NCBI GenBank assembly: GCA_032871835.1
Contig: CM065297.1
Location: 62,793,253-62,857,252, forward strand
Direction: 5' to 3'
DNA: 64,000 nt
From: Dipteronia dyeriana
Lineage: Eukaryota > Streptophyta > Magnoliopsida > Sapindales > Sapindaceae
In this document: piece after piece, positions 1-11,898 of the stretch
Layout: every line of letters begins with the position of its first letter
Numbering within the stretch: the stretch's first letter is position 1
Notes under the pieces: model-generated
What the model saw: the letters and a program-made list of their open reading frames with translations, nothing else
Database searches by the model: none
What the model was told of the DNA's origin: nothing
Translations under genes and position numbers: made by a program

Positions 1-214
1 TTGTAACAATTTGTCATATAGTAGAATTTTCTCTGTTGTCCTGACAGCCCGTGGTTTTTTACCCGATTTGGATTTTCCACGTATATCTTGTGTTGTGATT
101 GGTTTATTTTCTCTCATCTATTTTTTCTGCTATTGACGTTATTAATTGCTATGAGTTATGGGCATATATTAGGCACGATGATTCCGCATTCATCGGTTCC
201 AAAAATCTCCAACG
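1..214 (+). repeat. 5' LTR, 3' part only
   Basis: Matches the last 215 bp of the 3' LTR with only a few substitutions and one single-base indel. The high identity suggests a fairly recent insertion, but most of this LTR lies outside the window. Confidence 0.8.
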
Positions 215-973
215 ATTCCACATTCATAGCTTGGTTTGGCGATGTCGTTTTTTTCAAGTCTTTACGGGAGATCGTATGGAGGACTTGGTGGTATTGGGAT
301 GATGATGATGATGGTTGCCTAGTATGGTTTAGCAAAGGAGATACGTCTTGAAAGCGGTTTCGAACTCGGTGGGTTTGATGAAAAGGAAAATTGAGATTGA
401 GGAGAACTTTTTTTTTTTGGCTTGTGGTGGTAGGTACAAGTCATGGAGATCCAATCTGGGTTACACAAGGCGTTTATTGAATATAAAAAAAATGAACGCT
501 CGAAGTCTATGGTGATGGTGTGGGGCTTATCCGGCAAAGCACTCCCCGTTCTAGTAGCAAGTTTTTCACCAGGTATGTGATACAAGGACGGAAGGTATTT
601 CACAGGATTGGGTGATGCAAGGACATGTTTATCCTTTTGACAGTTTTTCCCACTGGCCGTGGAAGAGGATATGTTGTTGCTAGTGGTCCATAATTGTGCA
701 CAAAGCATTGGTCAGAAAAGTGATGCAAGGTGTGTGGTGGACAAGGATGTCGATGGCTGACGAACTCCCTGGTAATCTGGCGTGAGGAGTTGCACCACAA
801 TTTCAGCAAGTATTTTTCGACATGGTGCCGGAACAACGAACACAAAAGAAAAATAGATCTTAGGATGGTTCATTACTAAGTGGTTATACCTTGTGGTGGG
901 GTATGTTGATTCTTGGTGATGAGAATCGTGATTGTGGACAAAGGTCTTGAGAATTCAAGCCAAATGGGAGAAT
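215..973 (+). other. Non-coding interior of the LTR element
   Basis: No frame shows Gag, protease, integrase, reverse transcriptase or RNase H motifs. The short open frames found here are not conserved in type. The 3' end carries the polypurine tract at 963-973. Confidence 0.6.
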
Positions 974-2004
974 TGTTAGGTTTTGGCTCGAATTCTCAAG
1001 TGAACCCAATGTTAACCAAACAAGACTCAATTGATGTGTAGCTTCCTAGAGTCGTGGGATAACGTTTGGAAGTTGAAGATGGTGTTTGAGGGAGGTTTGA
1101 TGACAAAGAAGAACTGAAGAAACGAAGTCTGGTAGGTACCGGGGCCTGGACCGCGGTGCGAACACGTGCACAGACTGCGGCACAGGGAGCGTTCGAACTC
1201 CTATGGATTTACGCGGCGTGGACCGCGGCGGAGGCAATGCACCAACCGCAGTACTCAGAGCGGTGGTCGACAGTTTTGGTCCATTGTGTTGGGCGCGGGT
1301 GGCCAACCGGGACCCAAACCGCGGCAATAACGGATCTTGCCCAAATTAGGAATGTTGCACGAAAATAGAAAAGATGTTTTCTTCTGGAAGTTCTTTTGCT
1401 AATCAGAAAAGGATTTCTCCTTAACAAGAAGACTTGTCATAAATAGGAAATAGTTTTTATGTGGAATAAGTAAGTCTTGTACGTTTAGGAGTATGCTTTT
1501 TTTTTTGTTAAACTCCCTGTAACTAGTATAAATAGACCTTGTATCTAGGTCATTTTGTGTGGAGAAAAAAGAACACCATGTAACATCAAGAGTAGTAGAG
1601 AGATCGGGGTGAGAGACCCGTTGGAATATCCGGGGAGGGATCTAAGGGAATATCAGTGGATTAAGTAAGAGATCCGTGGGTGATATTCAGGGGAGACCTA
1701 GGGGATATTGTGAGGTTCTTGATGAGGATCTTGTGAGTGTGGTTTGGGGTTTGGGGTTTGGGTGTGAGAGAGAATCCTAGAATATATGGTTGTAACAATT
1801 TGTCATATAGTGAAATTTTCTCTGTCGTCCTGACAGCCCGTGGTTTTTTACCCGATTTGGATTTTCCACGTATATCTTGTGTTGTGATTGGTTTATTTTC
1901 TCTCATCTTTTTTTTTCTGCTATTGACGTTATTAATTGCTATGAGTTATGAGCATATATTAGGCAGAACGATTCCGCGTTCATCGGTTTCGAAAATCTCC
2001 AACA
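974..2004 (+). repeat. 3' LTR (1031 bp)
   Basis: Starts TGTTAGG and ends CCAACA, the TG..CA borders expected of an LTR. It contains a CpG-rich block at about 1130-1335, a TATA box at 1527-1535, and a downstream R/U5 part with repeated GGGATAT and GAGATC motifs at 1590-1720. Confidence 0.8.
1527..1535 (+). promoter_or_regulatory. TATA box of the LTR promoter
   Basis: TATAAATAG lies about 190 bp after the CpG-rich block and before a transcribed-looking R/U5 segment, as expected for a retrotransposon LTR promoter. Confidence 0.6.
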
Positions 2005-3162
2005 CTGAAAAACTACTAACTCTCAACGCACAACACTGTGTCTCAATTCTTTGTTCCTTAAAAAGTTTATTGTTTTTTTTCTTTGGGAATAGAAAGTTTA
2101 TTGCAGCTACTTATGTTTGTTACACTCAATTATAACAGTAAATTGTTGGTCAACTCAATCAATTTGTATTCCTTAAAAGAAACTGAAATTAGTATTTAAA
2201 ATAGAAGTTAGGGTTTGATAAAACAAAAAGGGTTTTATTATCATACCAAACAATTAATAGGAATTATTTTTTTTCAAAGGATTGATATGAAACCAATTAA
2301 TAATTATTGGTGTGTACTTACAAACTATTTAGTTCTTTAAGTAAATTTACTCAAGGGTAATATTAGATTTTCAAAAATATATTTAATTATGGTGTACTTG
2401 AGCGGTGTAAATATCGTCGCTTTATTTTAATTCTTTTGGGCCATTGACCAAAATAAATTATGGGCTAGAATAAATTAAAAATTCTAGTTTAAAATAATAT
2501 TTAGTCAAAAAACAAAGAAAAACAAATGTTGTGGCACACTTTTAAAGTTTTATAGTTTCATGGACCGTTGAACATTAAATTAGGGATTTCAGTTCGGTTT
2601 TCTGGTTTGGGATAACGAACCCAAAAAAAACCGATCCAATTGGTTTTCAAAAAATGAACCGAACTGAACCACCCAACATAAGAAAATCGAAAAAAGAACG
2701 ATTGGATCGATTCAGTTCACCAGTTCGGTTCAGTTTATTGGTGTTTGTCCACTATTATTATAGGGCATAACTCATGTGTTCAAGGGTAATAAGGTCTTTT
2801 ACTTAATATTTTTGATGGTCAAAGTACTAATCTGGCAAAAATTCTGACAACAGAGGGCAAAATGTATAATATTTTGGCTTTCGACGGGAAGAATATCCAT
2901 TACTAGAACTAGATAGTGTAAAATACATAATATAGTAAACTACATGGGATGATTATATCCCTATAATTAATGATAAATGATAATGAGTTAATAAAAAGTC
3001 ACATATGGTTTGCTCATTTACATGGGTGTGTAATCAAATCTCTTCATAGGTACCTACAAGGTCAACGGCCATGGGTTTTTCCCCCAAAGATTATAGAAAT
3101 TGGCAGTAGCTTCAATTTCAAACTCGGGTTTACTACGTATGTTTGAGAATTATATATATATA
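2005..3162. other. AT-rich intergenic DNA with a CGGTT-rich patch
   Basis: No gene is seen. Positions 2585-2745 are rich in GGTTCGGTT / AACCGAAC motifs in both orientations, a degenerate simple repeat common in plant intergenic DNA. Confidence 0.5.
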
Positions 3163-3548
3163 TTGGTTCTCTTCTAAGAAATATATTATTTTAATTTTGG
3201 TAATTTTTTTATTAAATCATATAGATTTTTATGAATCTTGATCTGGATTTTTAATTTTAATGAAATTTACCTATGAATAAAATTTGAGAATTTTTCAAGC
3301 ATTAGATCTATTTTTCTTGAATATTCCTATATTTCTGTTATTTTTCTGATGTCTTCCTATTTAACAAAATAAGGAAAAACAGTTTTATTGTTTGAAAATT
3401 TCTTAAATTTTAATCATAGGTAGATTTTATTGAATTTATCATCAAAAAAAAAATCATATAAAAATTCATAAAAATCGATATAATTTTATCATGATTCTTA
3501 CCAAAATTAAAATAAAATATCTTTTAAAAAAAATCACTTTATATATAA
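3163..3548. mobile_element. Foldback MITE with long inverted arms
   Basis: The left arm (about 3163-3310) recurs as an imperfect reverse complement at about 3395-3548. Shared blocks include TTTTAATTTTGGTAA, TTTTTATGAAT and ACCTATGA with AAAATTT nearby. The arms are about 150 bp with a loop of about 85 bp. There is no coding capacity, and the family was not identified. Confidence 0.65.
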
Positions 3549-4204
3549 CAAATGTGACAACTCAAACTTGAAATATCGTTCCGTTAAATGAGAGCATCAA
3601 TTACAGCAAGCCAAATTTGACGGTGGGTGGTTTGGGAAATTTATGGGTTATCAAAAAAGAAATAAAAGAGGCAAAAAAATTGGCATCAATATGCACACAC
3701 AAAAGAATGGAGCTTGAAAAAAAAAAAAAAATTAATTAATGGTACTTTTTAGTGGATAACAATGCTCTACTTTGATGGTGGATATTGAAGTGATGTGCTT
3801 ATAAATTGTCATTATGATGTTTCCATGCATGATTTTGGTAAATTGTACAGAAAAATAGTGGGTGATGATCATTTATATAAGGTAAAAATGACTAATCGGG
3901 TAAGTTTTGATTAATCAATCTTATTAATAAGTATAACATAGGATTCTTTAAGTTTGTATAGAGGTGATCACATTTAAATTATAAAACGGACTAATTAAGA
4001 TTTAATATGCAAAGAGAAGAATCATGGATGATATTGGAATCATGAATTTGTTAATTAGTTACAAGGTAGAGACAAAAATTGATAGAAATTTTAGGGTTTG
4101 TGGTTGGTCACTTTAGGAGACATGGGGACTGATATTGGACCATAGTTGAGGAAAAAATTTCATTTGAATTGGTTTGGAATTTTGGATGAGATCAAACATG
4201 AGAA
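3549..4204. other. AT-rich intergenic DNA, nothing recognised
   Basis: No open frame with family motifs, no inverted repeats and no RNA gene is seen. Confidence 0.5.
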
Positions 4205-4310
4205 TGCACCTTTTTTTTTTTCTTTTTGAAATACAACTTGGCGATGTCAACGACTCGAACATGAGATAAAATCATGATAAATTAGTTAAATAATTTAGAA
4301 TTTTACTAAG
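4205..4310 (-). mobile_element. SINE-like remnant
   Basis: Read on the minus strand it contains a B-box-like TGTTCGAGTCG (about 4255-4265) and ends in an A-rich tail, seen as T-runs at 4210-4225 on the plus strand. The A box is not clear, so this is tentative. Confidence 0.3.
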
Positions 4311-4335
4311 TAGAAACCTTTCACAAAGTTTTTAT

Positions 4336-5280
4336 GGGGTTCAAAAATTTTATAGCACTCTTTATACTCTTATTTTTAAGACTATCATCGATTTAATTAC
4401 TTAAGTTTTAATAGCACCTAAAGTGTTATTCTGATAAAAAAATACCCTTAAAACACACTCACCAATAAGTCTTACGTTTTTTTTCGAGACTTATTTTCGT
4501 GTTTCCGAGACTTATTTTAGTGCATTCGAGACTTATTTGAATGTTTTCGAGACTTGTTTTGTATTTCTGATACTTATTTTATATTTCTGAGATTTATTTA
4601 GATATTTCTGAGATTTAGTTTGTATTTCTGAAACTCATTGGGTATTTTTACAATTTCCATGACTTACTTAGTATTTTCACAATTTTCGAGACTTTTTGGA
4701 CAAACAAGACAGCTTCTTCATCGATCTCTCAATGAAATAAGGAAAACTGCATCAACAACCTCCTCTTCTTAGCGGTCATTCATTCTAGTCCAAATAGGGG
4801 AATGCATGAATGAAACTCAATCACTTCTATCACAACCCTAATCAATTATTATATGACACCCTCGAGTCTTCTATCAAAGATGATACGTGTATCTAATCGA
4901 CCTCCATTAGAGGTCTGCTCGAGCTTGAACAAATTCAACCTATATTGAAGGTCTAACAGACCTCTATGAAGGTTGAAATCGACCTTCATAGGAGGCCTTT
5001 TTTGTTTTTGAAATTTCTGTACCTATAATTTTTTTTAAGCTTATATGGACCAAGAAATTATTATTAGTATTTTAGCTTATTTATGCCCAATATTACTAAA
5101 ATAAATGAGATTCATTGAGTTTGTGAAAGAGATCGAAGAAGACAAGGTAGATATGTTGGAGAAAATAGAGTTAAGAAAAAGAAATAAAAAGAATAAGACA
5201 AGAGGGGCATTTTTGTCACTCACTTACTTAGATGCTATATAAAACTCTAATCGGATACGGTGCCATTTAGGCCCATTTCC
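4336..5280. mobile_element. Non-autonomous Mutator-like element
   Basis: The ends are related inverted repeats. The left end runs GGGGTTCAAAAATTTTATAG then CAC. The right end, read inward, runs GGAAATGGGCCTAAATGGCA then CC. Each is followed by an AGTTTTA-type block and by ATACCCTT or ATGCCCCT. Both ends match those of the MULEs at 33291 and 54715. The interior has no transposase. It holds a CGAGACTTATTT array (4470-4700), then a segment with CT-rich and inverted GACCTC..GAGGTC motifs. A target duplication is not clear because the flanks are T-rich. Confidence 0.6.
4470..4700 (+). repeat. CGAGACTTATTT minisatellite inside the MULE
   Basis: About eight degenerate copies of a roughly 28-30-bp unit with core TTTCGAGACTTATTTT. 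The array lies just inside the left terminus, the same relative place as the AAAAAAGCTCGA arrays in the other MULEs of this window. Confidence 0.75.
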
Positions 5281-5689
5281 ACTTTTTTAAAATTCATTGG
5301 AAATCTATACATCAATAAATTCATCGGAAGCTCCATGAAATTCTATAATTAGAACCTTCTCTTTAATAAAATAAAAACTAAACCAACCAATTTAATGAGT
5401 AGTTACGTTATATATTTTTAGAAAAGATATTTTGTCTTTTTAAAAAAAAAAAAAAAAAATTGGACCTATCTAAGAGGAAAAAATATCACAAAAGATCATA
5501 TACTTAAAAATACCTACATAGTATCCATATATATAAGATAAAAGAAAAGTAAATAGTGACAAAAAGCAACAAAGCACAGAGAACCAGGGGAAAACAACCC
5601 CAAACAAAAAAAGAACGCAAGCCACACCAAAAAGAAAAACAAAAACATCAAGAAAAATGAAAGACTTCCAGCTCCTACAGTCATTGTCA

Positions 5690-6005
5690 ACTGAAGAAGA
5701 ACATAACGATGGGTAGAGAACCACCAAGAATCAGCCTGAAACTCCAAATCATGTTTAGAAAACACATCTGTAACCTGATTCCCCTCCCTAAAAATAAGGG
5801 GAACCTGAAAATCCATCTATGAGATCTGAAAGATGCAGTGCCGCCACGCCAGACGAACCCTTCAAGGAACCATATCAGAATGAGAAGAAAGAAGCTGAAC
5901 CACATAAGAAGAATCGCTCTCAAATCATATTTGATGCCACCCAATACTTCCAAGCAAAATTAATAGCCAATGAGGCCGCCAGAAGCTTGTCCTCAAACGT
6001 GGAAA
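5690..6005 (-). pseudogene. LINE ORF2 RNase H remnant
   Basis: Minus-strand translation shows a degenerate RNase H domain of the type found at the C-terminus of plant L1-like LINE polyproteins. Visible pieces, in order, are FEDKLLAASLAINFAWK, then after a frame change ESDSSYVVQLLSS, WRVRLAWRHC, and FREGNQVTDVFSKHDL. The ESDS aspartate and the final aspartate of the GNQVTD block correspond to RNase H active-site positions. At least one frameshift and three in-frame stops break it. No reverse transcriptase domain lies upstream (at higher coordinates), so this is a 5'-truncated insertion, as is typical for LINEs. The 3' part down to about 5470 is unconserved sequence. Confidence 0.65.
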
Positions 6006-6089
6006 ATGATGAAATAAATGAAGTTTGTTTTAATTATATTATAAATTTTGATCACATAAATAATATGTATTCACCATATATTAATTAGT

Positions 6090-6756
6090 TAAATATTAAA
6101 TACATCTAATTTTCAAAAAATAAATGAATTAATTAAGTACATCAATTAGTATGTTAGTTGGTTGGTCACTTAATTTTTTTGAGCATTTCATCATTTAAAC
6201 CATTTTAAATTTAAAGACCTTTTTTTAAAAAAAAAAATCTATATCATACCAAACAAACCATACAAAATAACACGAAGAAAATGACCCATTATAAATTGAC
6301 AATTAATAAAACATTTTTTACTTTTTAAGCCAGTACAGAGTTCAGATTACAAAATACAAACCGAATCACTTGGAGATATTCGAATCCAAATAATTATGGG
6401 GACTAAAACCCTAAACTGGTAGATAAAGTGATGAAGACATAAATAATATTTCTATTTAAGAGCATTTTTACCGATTGATAATGAAATGAAAGCAAACCAA
6501 GTTTATGGGAAAAAGAATCGTGAAATGAAACTTGATTACTTAGGTGAGACTTGAGAGGGGGACTTAAGTTTTCTTTTCAAGTAGAAATTTAATTTCTGAT
6601 TTGTGTGTGAAACTCACCTAATTTAATTCCCAACTGATTTGAATAAAGACTCTAATTAATTTCTTTTTCATTTGTTAGAATTCATAATCAATAAATACTT
6701 TATAAGTACTCTAACAAAAAGTATATTTGATATATTCCGTGTAGGATAAAAAGGGC
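6090..6756. other. AT-rich intergenic DNA
   Basis: No gene or repeat structure is recognised. Confidence 0.5.
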
Positions 6757-7030
6757 TATTGGGATGATTATTTTTCGTCCAATAGCTCAAAATTTGTCCT
6801 TAGAGACCTATTGGTACGAAAATAATTCGTTTCAAATTATGTCACCTCAGGTTGGTCGTAACAAGTCTATTGGGATGAAAATTTAAATTCATTCCTAAAG
6901 AATATCAATAGGGACGAAACCCATTTTTTTTTTTGAATTTTTTTTAATTTAGGTACAAAAGTTGAGCTATGTTGACGAAATAATTTAGAATAATTTAGTC
7001 CTTTAATAACCTATAGGGATGCACAATCAT
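6757..7030. repeat. Subterminal-type repeat cluster of a DNA transposon
   Basis: The motif CTATTGGGATGA occurs with its inverse (TTCGTCCAATAG) and with variants such as CTATTGGTACGA and CAATAGGGACGA. Such short motifs in both orientations are typical of CACTA subterminal regions. A 25-bp segment at 6758-6782 recurs at about 21569-21593. No terminal inverted repeat was found. Confidence 0.4.
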
Positions 7031-7379
7031 TTTCTTTTTAGTGTGCACTACATCCAAATCTAAGTGTTCGTTTCATCCAATATTTAGATTTGGTTATTTA
7101 AAAATTATATATTTATAAAAAGAGATATACATTAAAGAAAAAGGTTGTCTTTAAAACAAATTAAAATCTTTTCTTTTCATAAAACAAACAAACAAAAATA
7201 ATAATAATAACAAAACTTTGATAAACCAATGAATAAATTAATCAAACAAATAAAGATCATGAACAATCCCAAATTTTATACAACAAACTAAAAAAATAAA
7301 TTGATAAAACTTTGATGAACCAATCAAGTTTGAAGACAAAACATGACCGATCAATTATAAAAATAAAACACACATGTAT

Positions 7380-7450
7380 ACCAATCAATTATAAAAATAA
7401 AACACACACGTGTGTGTATATATATATATATACATACGTGTGTGTGTGAA
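7380..7450. repeat. Palindromic (CA)n(TG)n(TA)n microsatellite
   Basis: A run of CACACACGTGTGTGT, then (TA)n, then ACGTGTGTGTGTG. The neighbourhood (7031-7609) is otherwise featureless AT-rich DNA. Confidence 0.7.
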
Positions 7451-7609
7451 AAATTCAACATGATAGTTTCCGGCAAGGAACGATTGTTCATTAGTTCAAA
7501 GTAAAAGGCACATACCTAGTAAATGATTTTTTTTTTCCTTTTGAAATGCATATGTAACTTTATATATTCTTAAGAGATTAATAGATGTATCTGATTGTAA
7601 ATTCACATC

Positions 7610-7829
7610 TTAAGGTAGTATTTGGTTGGGTGGAATGGAATAGAAAGAAATTCATTCCATTTGTTTGATTTGTTAAATTATAATGGAATGAGGATTCCAC
7701 CATTTTGGTGGAATGGGCATTCCATCCAAAAACTAATGGAATGTCCATTCCATTCCATTAACACATTTTTGTTTCCAAAAATAACCCTTTATACCCCAAC
7801 TCTATTCAAAAAATACCCTCGTTTCTAAA

Positions 7830-7873
<44 letters not shown>

Positions 7874-8920
7874 AATATCATACTATATATAATATTTATT
7901 GTTATATATATATTATTGTTGCATATCTTATATTATTACTATTATATTATAATATATATAATATTATATATAATATATACATTATATGTATTATATAATG
8001 TATATATATATTATATTATTATTATCCAAAAAATATATTATATTTTATTATATAATATATAATGTATACTTTTATATTTTATTATTATTATCCAAAATAT
8101 ATATTATATTTTCTAATTATTTATATTATATATTATATATTATTATATTACATAATATATATATACATTATATAATTATATATATATAAATATATATTAA
8201 TAATAATAATATTTCTAATATATATATTATTATTATATAATTTATACTTTTATATTTTATTATTATTATCCAAAATGAACATTATATTTTCTAATTATAT
8301 ATATTATTAAATTATATAATATATATATATATATACACATTATATATAATATATAATATTTATAATATATAATATATATTATATATAAATATATATTAAA
8401 ATATATATATATATAATAATATTTATAATATATATTATATAATAATAATAATAATATTTATAATATTTATAATAATATTTACATTATATATATTATTATG
8501 TAATATATTTTTATGATATATATTATACATAATAGTATTAATATTATTAACATATAATATATAATTTATAATTTAGAAATATATAATATATATTGTAATA
8601 ATATATATTATATATTATAATAATATATAAATATATATGGTATAATATATATATATATATATTCATTTATTATTATTATTATTATCATCCATAATATATA
8701 ATGTTATTATAAATGTTTTGTAATTAGGGGTATTTTGATCAAAATTCAGTTGATTCCATTCCATTCAGTTGTTAACCAAACAAAATATTACTGATTCAGA
8801 TATTGATTCTAAAGTCCCAACTAAACAAAGAAATCAACTTTCCATTTCTTTCCATTCCAATTCCCATTCTCATTATCATTCCAGTTTCCATTCCACCATG
8901 GTAACCAAACGACATCTAAG
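7610..8920. mobile_element. MITE with GGAATGG-rich termini
   Basis: Left end TTAAGGTAGTATTTGGTTGG followed by GTGGAATGG. The right end, read inward, is CTTAGATGTCGTTTGGTTAC followed by CATGGTGGAATGG. Both arms are rich in TGGAATGG/CCATTCCA over about 150 bp. The middle (7833-8745) is almost pure TA. The end motif resembles PIF/Harbinger or hAT MITEs. The target duplication is ambiguous. Confidence 0.6.
7833..8745. repeat. Extreme A/T tract, (TA)n-derived
   Basis: About 0.9 kb of TA, TATAT and ATTATT permutations with almost no G or C. It probably grew from a (TA)n microsatellite inside the MITE. Open frames inside it (rich in Tyr/Ile) are artefacts of composition. Confidence 0.8.
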
Positions 8921-10004
8921 TGTTAAGTCTATTGTAAGTTTCTCGATTTTTGATTGGCTTATTTCGGTTGACAAACCACATATTTGGGGATTAAAATGTA
9001 AGGGTAGTTTAGGTTTGATTTACTCGTGACCAAGTTCAAACTTCAAAGGTATATCGCTTACTTAACTTTCTTTGAAGAGGTTTCAGTTGCACACACTCAC
9101 ATATTATGCATTTGTATTGACATGCATTATGTATTGCTCACACACACTCACTCACTTGCATTTGGTTTGTTATACTTGTGTGCTTCATTGTTGTCTATGT
9201 GCATTCATAGTGTGTGTTCCCGCTTGCACGGTGGTGTGCTTGTCTTAGCGTATTGAGTGACCATTTGAGAATGTCGTATTCTTCTCTTGGTTTGGTTATA
9301 TGGAGTAAGGTTGTTAGGTTTTAGTTTGTGTTGGCATTAATTCCATATCAAAATGATGTTTACTTGTAATGATTTAGTTGTTTAGATTCATGATGATTCA
9401 AGCTTCAAAGAAGAAGGAACAACTAGTCAAAGCTAGTTCAAAGTCTTCAAAAAGAAAGGATAAAATATGGTTCTACAAAGGTATACTAAGACCTTATCTT
9501 TCTCTTACAAGGCTTAGGCACACACACACAGTTCATACATTTGTGTCCTTGCATCGTTGTGCACCATTATAGGCACACACATACAATTCATTCATATGTG
9601 TCCCTGCATTGTTGTGCACCATGTATAACATTTTCACACACTTGAAGATGAATGCTCATGCATTGGTATGGAAATAACATGTTTTGAAAAATGCATGATT
9701 GGAAACTATCTCTATGTAGTTTGCATTCTAGTGTGAATTGTGTTTGTGTGTGTATATATTTTTATAACATGGATATTGAACTTGAATTTAGTCCTAAATC
9801 ATTCTTGATTGAGTTCCGGTCATTTCGGTTACTCATACTATTGATTTCAAGTTCTAAGTCAAAAGATACTACACTTTCAACTCATGTTACATACATTATC
9901 TTCGTATTCATATATCGAGTCGAATTATTATTTTTTGGGTTAAGTATCTTATATTTCCATGTCTGTGTGAGAGTTACGGTTTGTAATCCGTAAACGGATT
10001 TAAA

Positions 10005-10165
10005 TTCTGAGTTTGGAGGCCGGAGAACGGTCGAAGAACGCGAGGGAAGCACAAGAGGATTGCACCATGGCCGAAGGCCATGAAGTGGTGCATGCCCGAG
10101 ATGGCGCGTGCCATCTCGGCTGCAACACCTTGCTGCCCCAAGATGCCCACGCGCCATCTCGAGGA
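10005..10165 (+). promoter_or_regulatory. CpG-rich block in the LTR U3
   Basis: A GC-rich island in AT-rich surroundings with inverted motifs such as ATGGCCGAAGGCCAT and CCGAGATGGCGCGTGCCATC. It lies about 50 bp before a TATA-like sequence and CT-rich leader, so it probably belongs to the LTR promoter. Its function is inferred only. Confidence 0.4.
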
Positions 10166-11162
10166 AGCAATATCAAAGAGGGTCATATTTGTCTTTTGGC
10201 TTCTTTCTTTCCCTTTCCTTTATATTCTCTTTCTCTCTCACATTTCATTCTAAGAAGAAATTCAAACTTGTGTGCATAAATTTTCTCTCTACATTTTCTC
10301 ACCTTTCAAACACCATAACTGCTTCATTTTAACTCCGATTTGAGTGATTCAAAGTTGAGAGTGTTTTGTCTATTCATCCTCCATCTTTTCTCTGAAGGTT
10401 TGAGTGAGTTTTATTGCTAGTTTTGGAGTCTAAACACACAAAAGCGGGATTGCACCTAAATCAACTAAGGTATTGATTTTCTCTCAAAGTTTTCTTTTAA
10501 AACTTGGTCAATTGCCTTGGGTTTTCTTCTTCAACTTATATGTGTGTATTGTGAGTGTTTTGATTTGAGTTTTGAGCTCTTTTAAAACTAGGTTGAGTTT
10601 CAATTGAAATCATACATGTTGAGTTAGGTTTTGATTTTGCCTATGTTTTCACATGTTTGAGATTGTATTGTGCTAACTTTGATTCTAGGACTATTTGATG
10701 ATCTTTGATTGATTGATTTTGTGAAAAATAGTTCCTCACATGTATTAGGCTCTCTTGGCCGAATTGTCACATCAATACATGTGATTATGTTTTTTTGAGC
10801 TATTCATGTGTTTTGTTGAATCTATGTATAGAATATGCTCTAGAACTTTAGCTTAAATCTAAATGACTTTTTCATATGATTTTAGCATGTTTTTGATTTG
10901 TGTGATTTAAACTTGATCTTGTGATTTATTGAACATATCTTATGATTCAAGTTTAGATCTATGCATGTATCTAGGTTGTGATTAATGTTGAATATATCTT
11001 ACATGATCTAGATGATTTAAACATGCATGATTGACTAGACTACAATTGATTTGTGCATTCATGCTCATGTCTAGTATTTTCCATAGGATGTGTTGATCAT
11101 ATCATTCTATGTTGTGTGCTTGTTTGCGTTTTTCATTCATGATCACCTAGATGCCTTGTGAG

Positions 11163-11468
11163 AAGGAAGTCTTGACAATAGGTGTGAGACCTATGTTGTT
11201 GAGCAAGAAAGTCTTGGCAAGAGGTGTGAGACATTGGATTGTCAAGCAAGGAAGTCTTGGCTAGAGTCGGGAGGACTCAGATAGTCGAGCAAGAAGTCTT
11301 GTCTAGGGTCGTGAGGATCCGAAAGGGTGAGCGAGGAAGTCTTGACTAGAGTCAGGAGGACTCGGATAGTTGAGCAAAAAGTCTTGCCTTGGGTCGTGAG
11401 GATCCGGTAAGGTGAGCGAGAAAGTCTTGACAAGATGTGTGAGGCCTCAGATTGTTGAGCATGAGGGC
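11163..11468 (+). repeat. 42-45-bp minisatellite in the LTR
   Basis: Seven copies, each starting GAAGTCTTG or AAAGTCTTG and ending GAGCAA or GAGCGAG. The inner copies alternate between two forms: one with GAGGACTC and one with GTGAGGATCCG. Confidence 0.8.
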
Positions 11469-11881
11469 GACATCTTCATAAGTAGGATATGAGGGTAGTT
11501 TCTAGGTTAATGGGTCACTTGAGAGATTGTACTTGTCTTATCTACTAGTGGATTTTGTTTGCCGGTGGTTGCTAACCCGTGGATGTTTCCTCTTCGGAGG
11601 TTTACCACATTATATCTTGTGTCAACTTTTCTCTATCCTTATCTCTCTTATATTTGTACTTGTTATTTTAATACTAAGGATATAACTCTTTATGTAAGTT
11701 GACTTCGTTTCTATGATATAGATTGTGTATGTGTTACCATTACTTGTTTGTATCACACTTTACTTGTTTTATATATTGATTAAGTGTCTTTAATTGATAT
11801 ATATATTGTGATACAAGCGATCTAGTGGGACAAACTTTTGTTTATTTCTAAGGGAGTCGAAAAAGGTGTCTAACATATTCA

Positions 11882-11898
11882 CCCCCCCCCCCCCCCCC
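11882..11898 (+). repeat. (C)17 homopolymer
   Basis: A pure C run at the place where related LTR ends have only a short CACCCC motif. Confidence 0.9.

Larger units (their letters stand above)
1..2004 (+). mobile_element. Non-autonomous LTR retrotransposon, 5' end cut by the window
   Basis: Positions 1-214 repeat almost exactly at 1790-2004, so they are the ends of two direct LTRs. The 3' LTR begins TGTTAGG at 974, directly after a purine tract (AAATGGGAGAAT, 963-973), the usual polypurine tract to LTR junction of plant Ty1-copia elements. The interior between the LTRs is only about 760 bp and holds no recognisable gag or pol reading frame. The element could therefore move only with help from another element. 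No convincing primer-binding site to tRNA-Met is visible after 214, so the lineage is unresolved. Confidence 0.75.

Noticed and set aside
5819..6088. Plus-strand frame of 89 codons
   Set aside because: Antisense to the LINE RNase H remnant, which explains the sequence better.
7986..8189. Tyr/Ile-rich frame
   Set aside because: Product of the (TA)n-derived tract.
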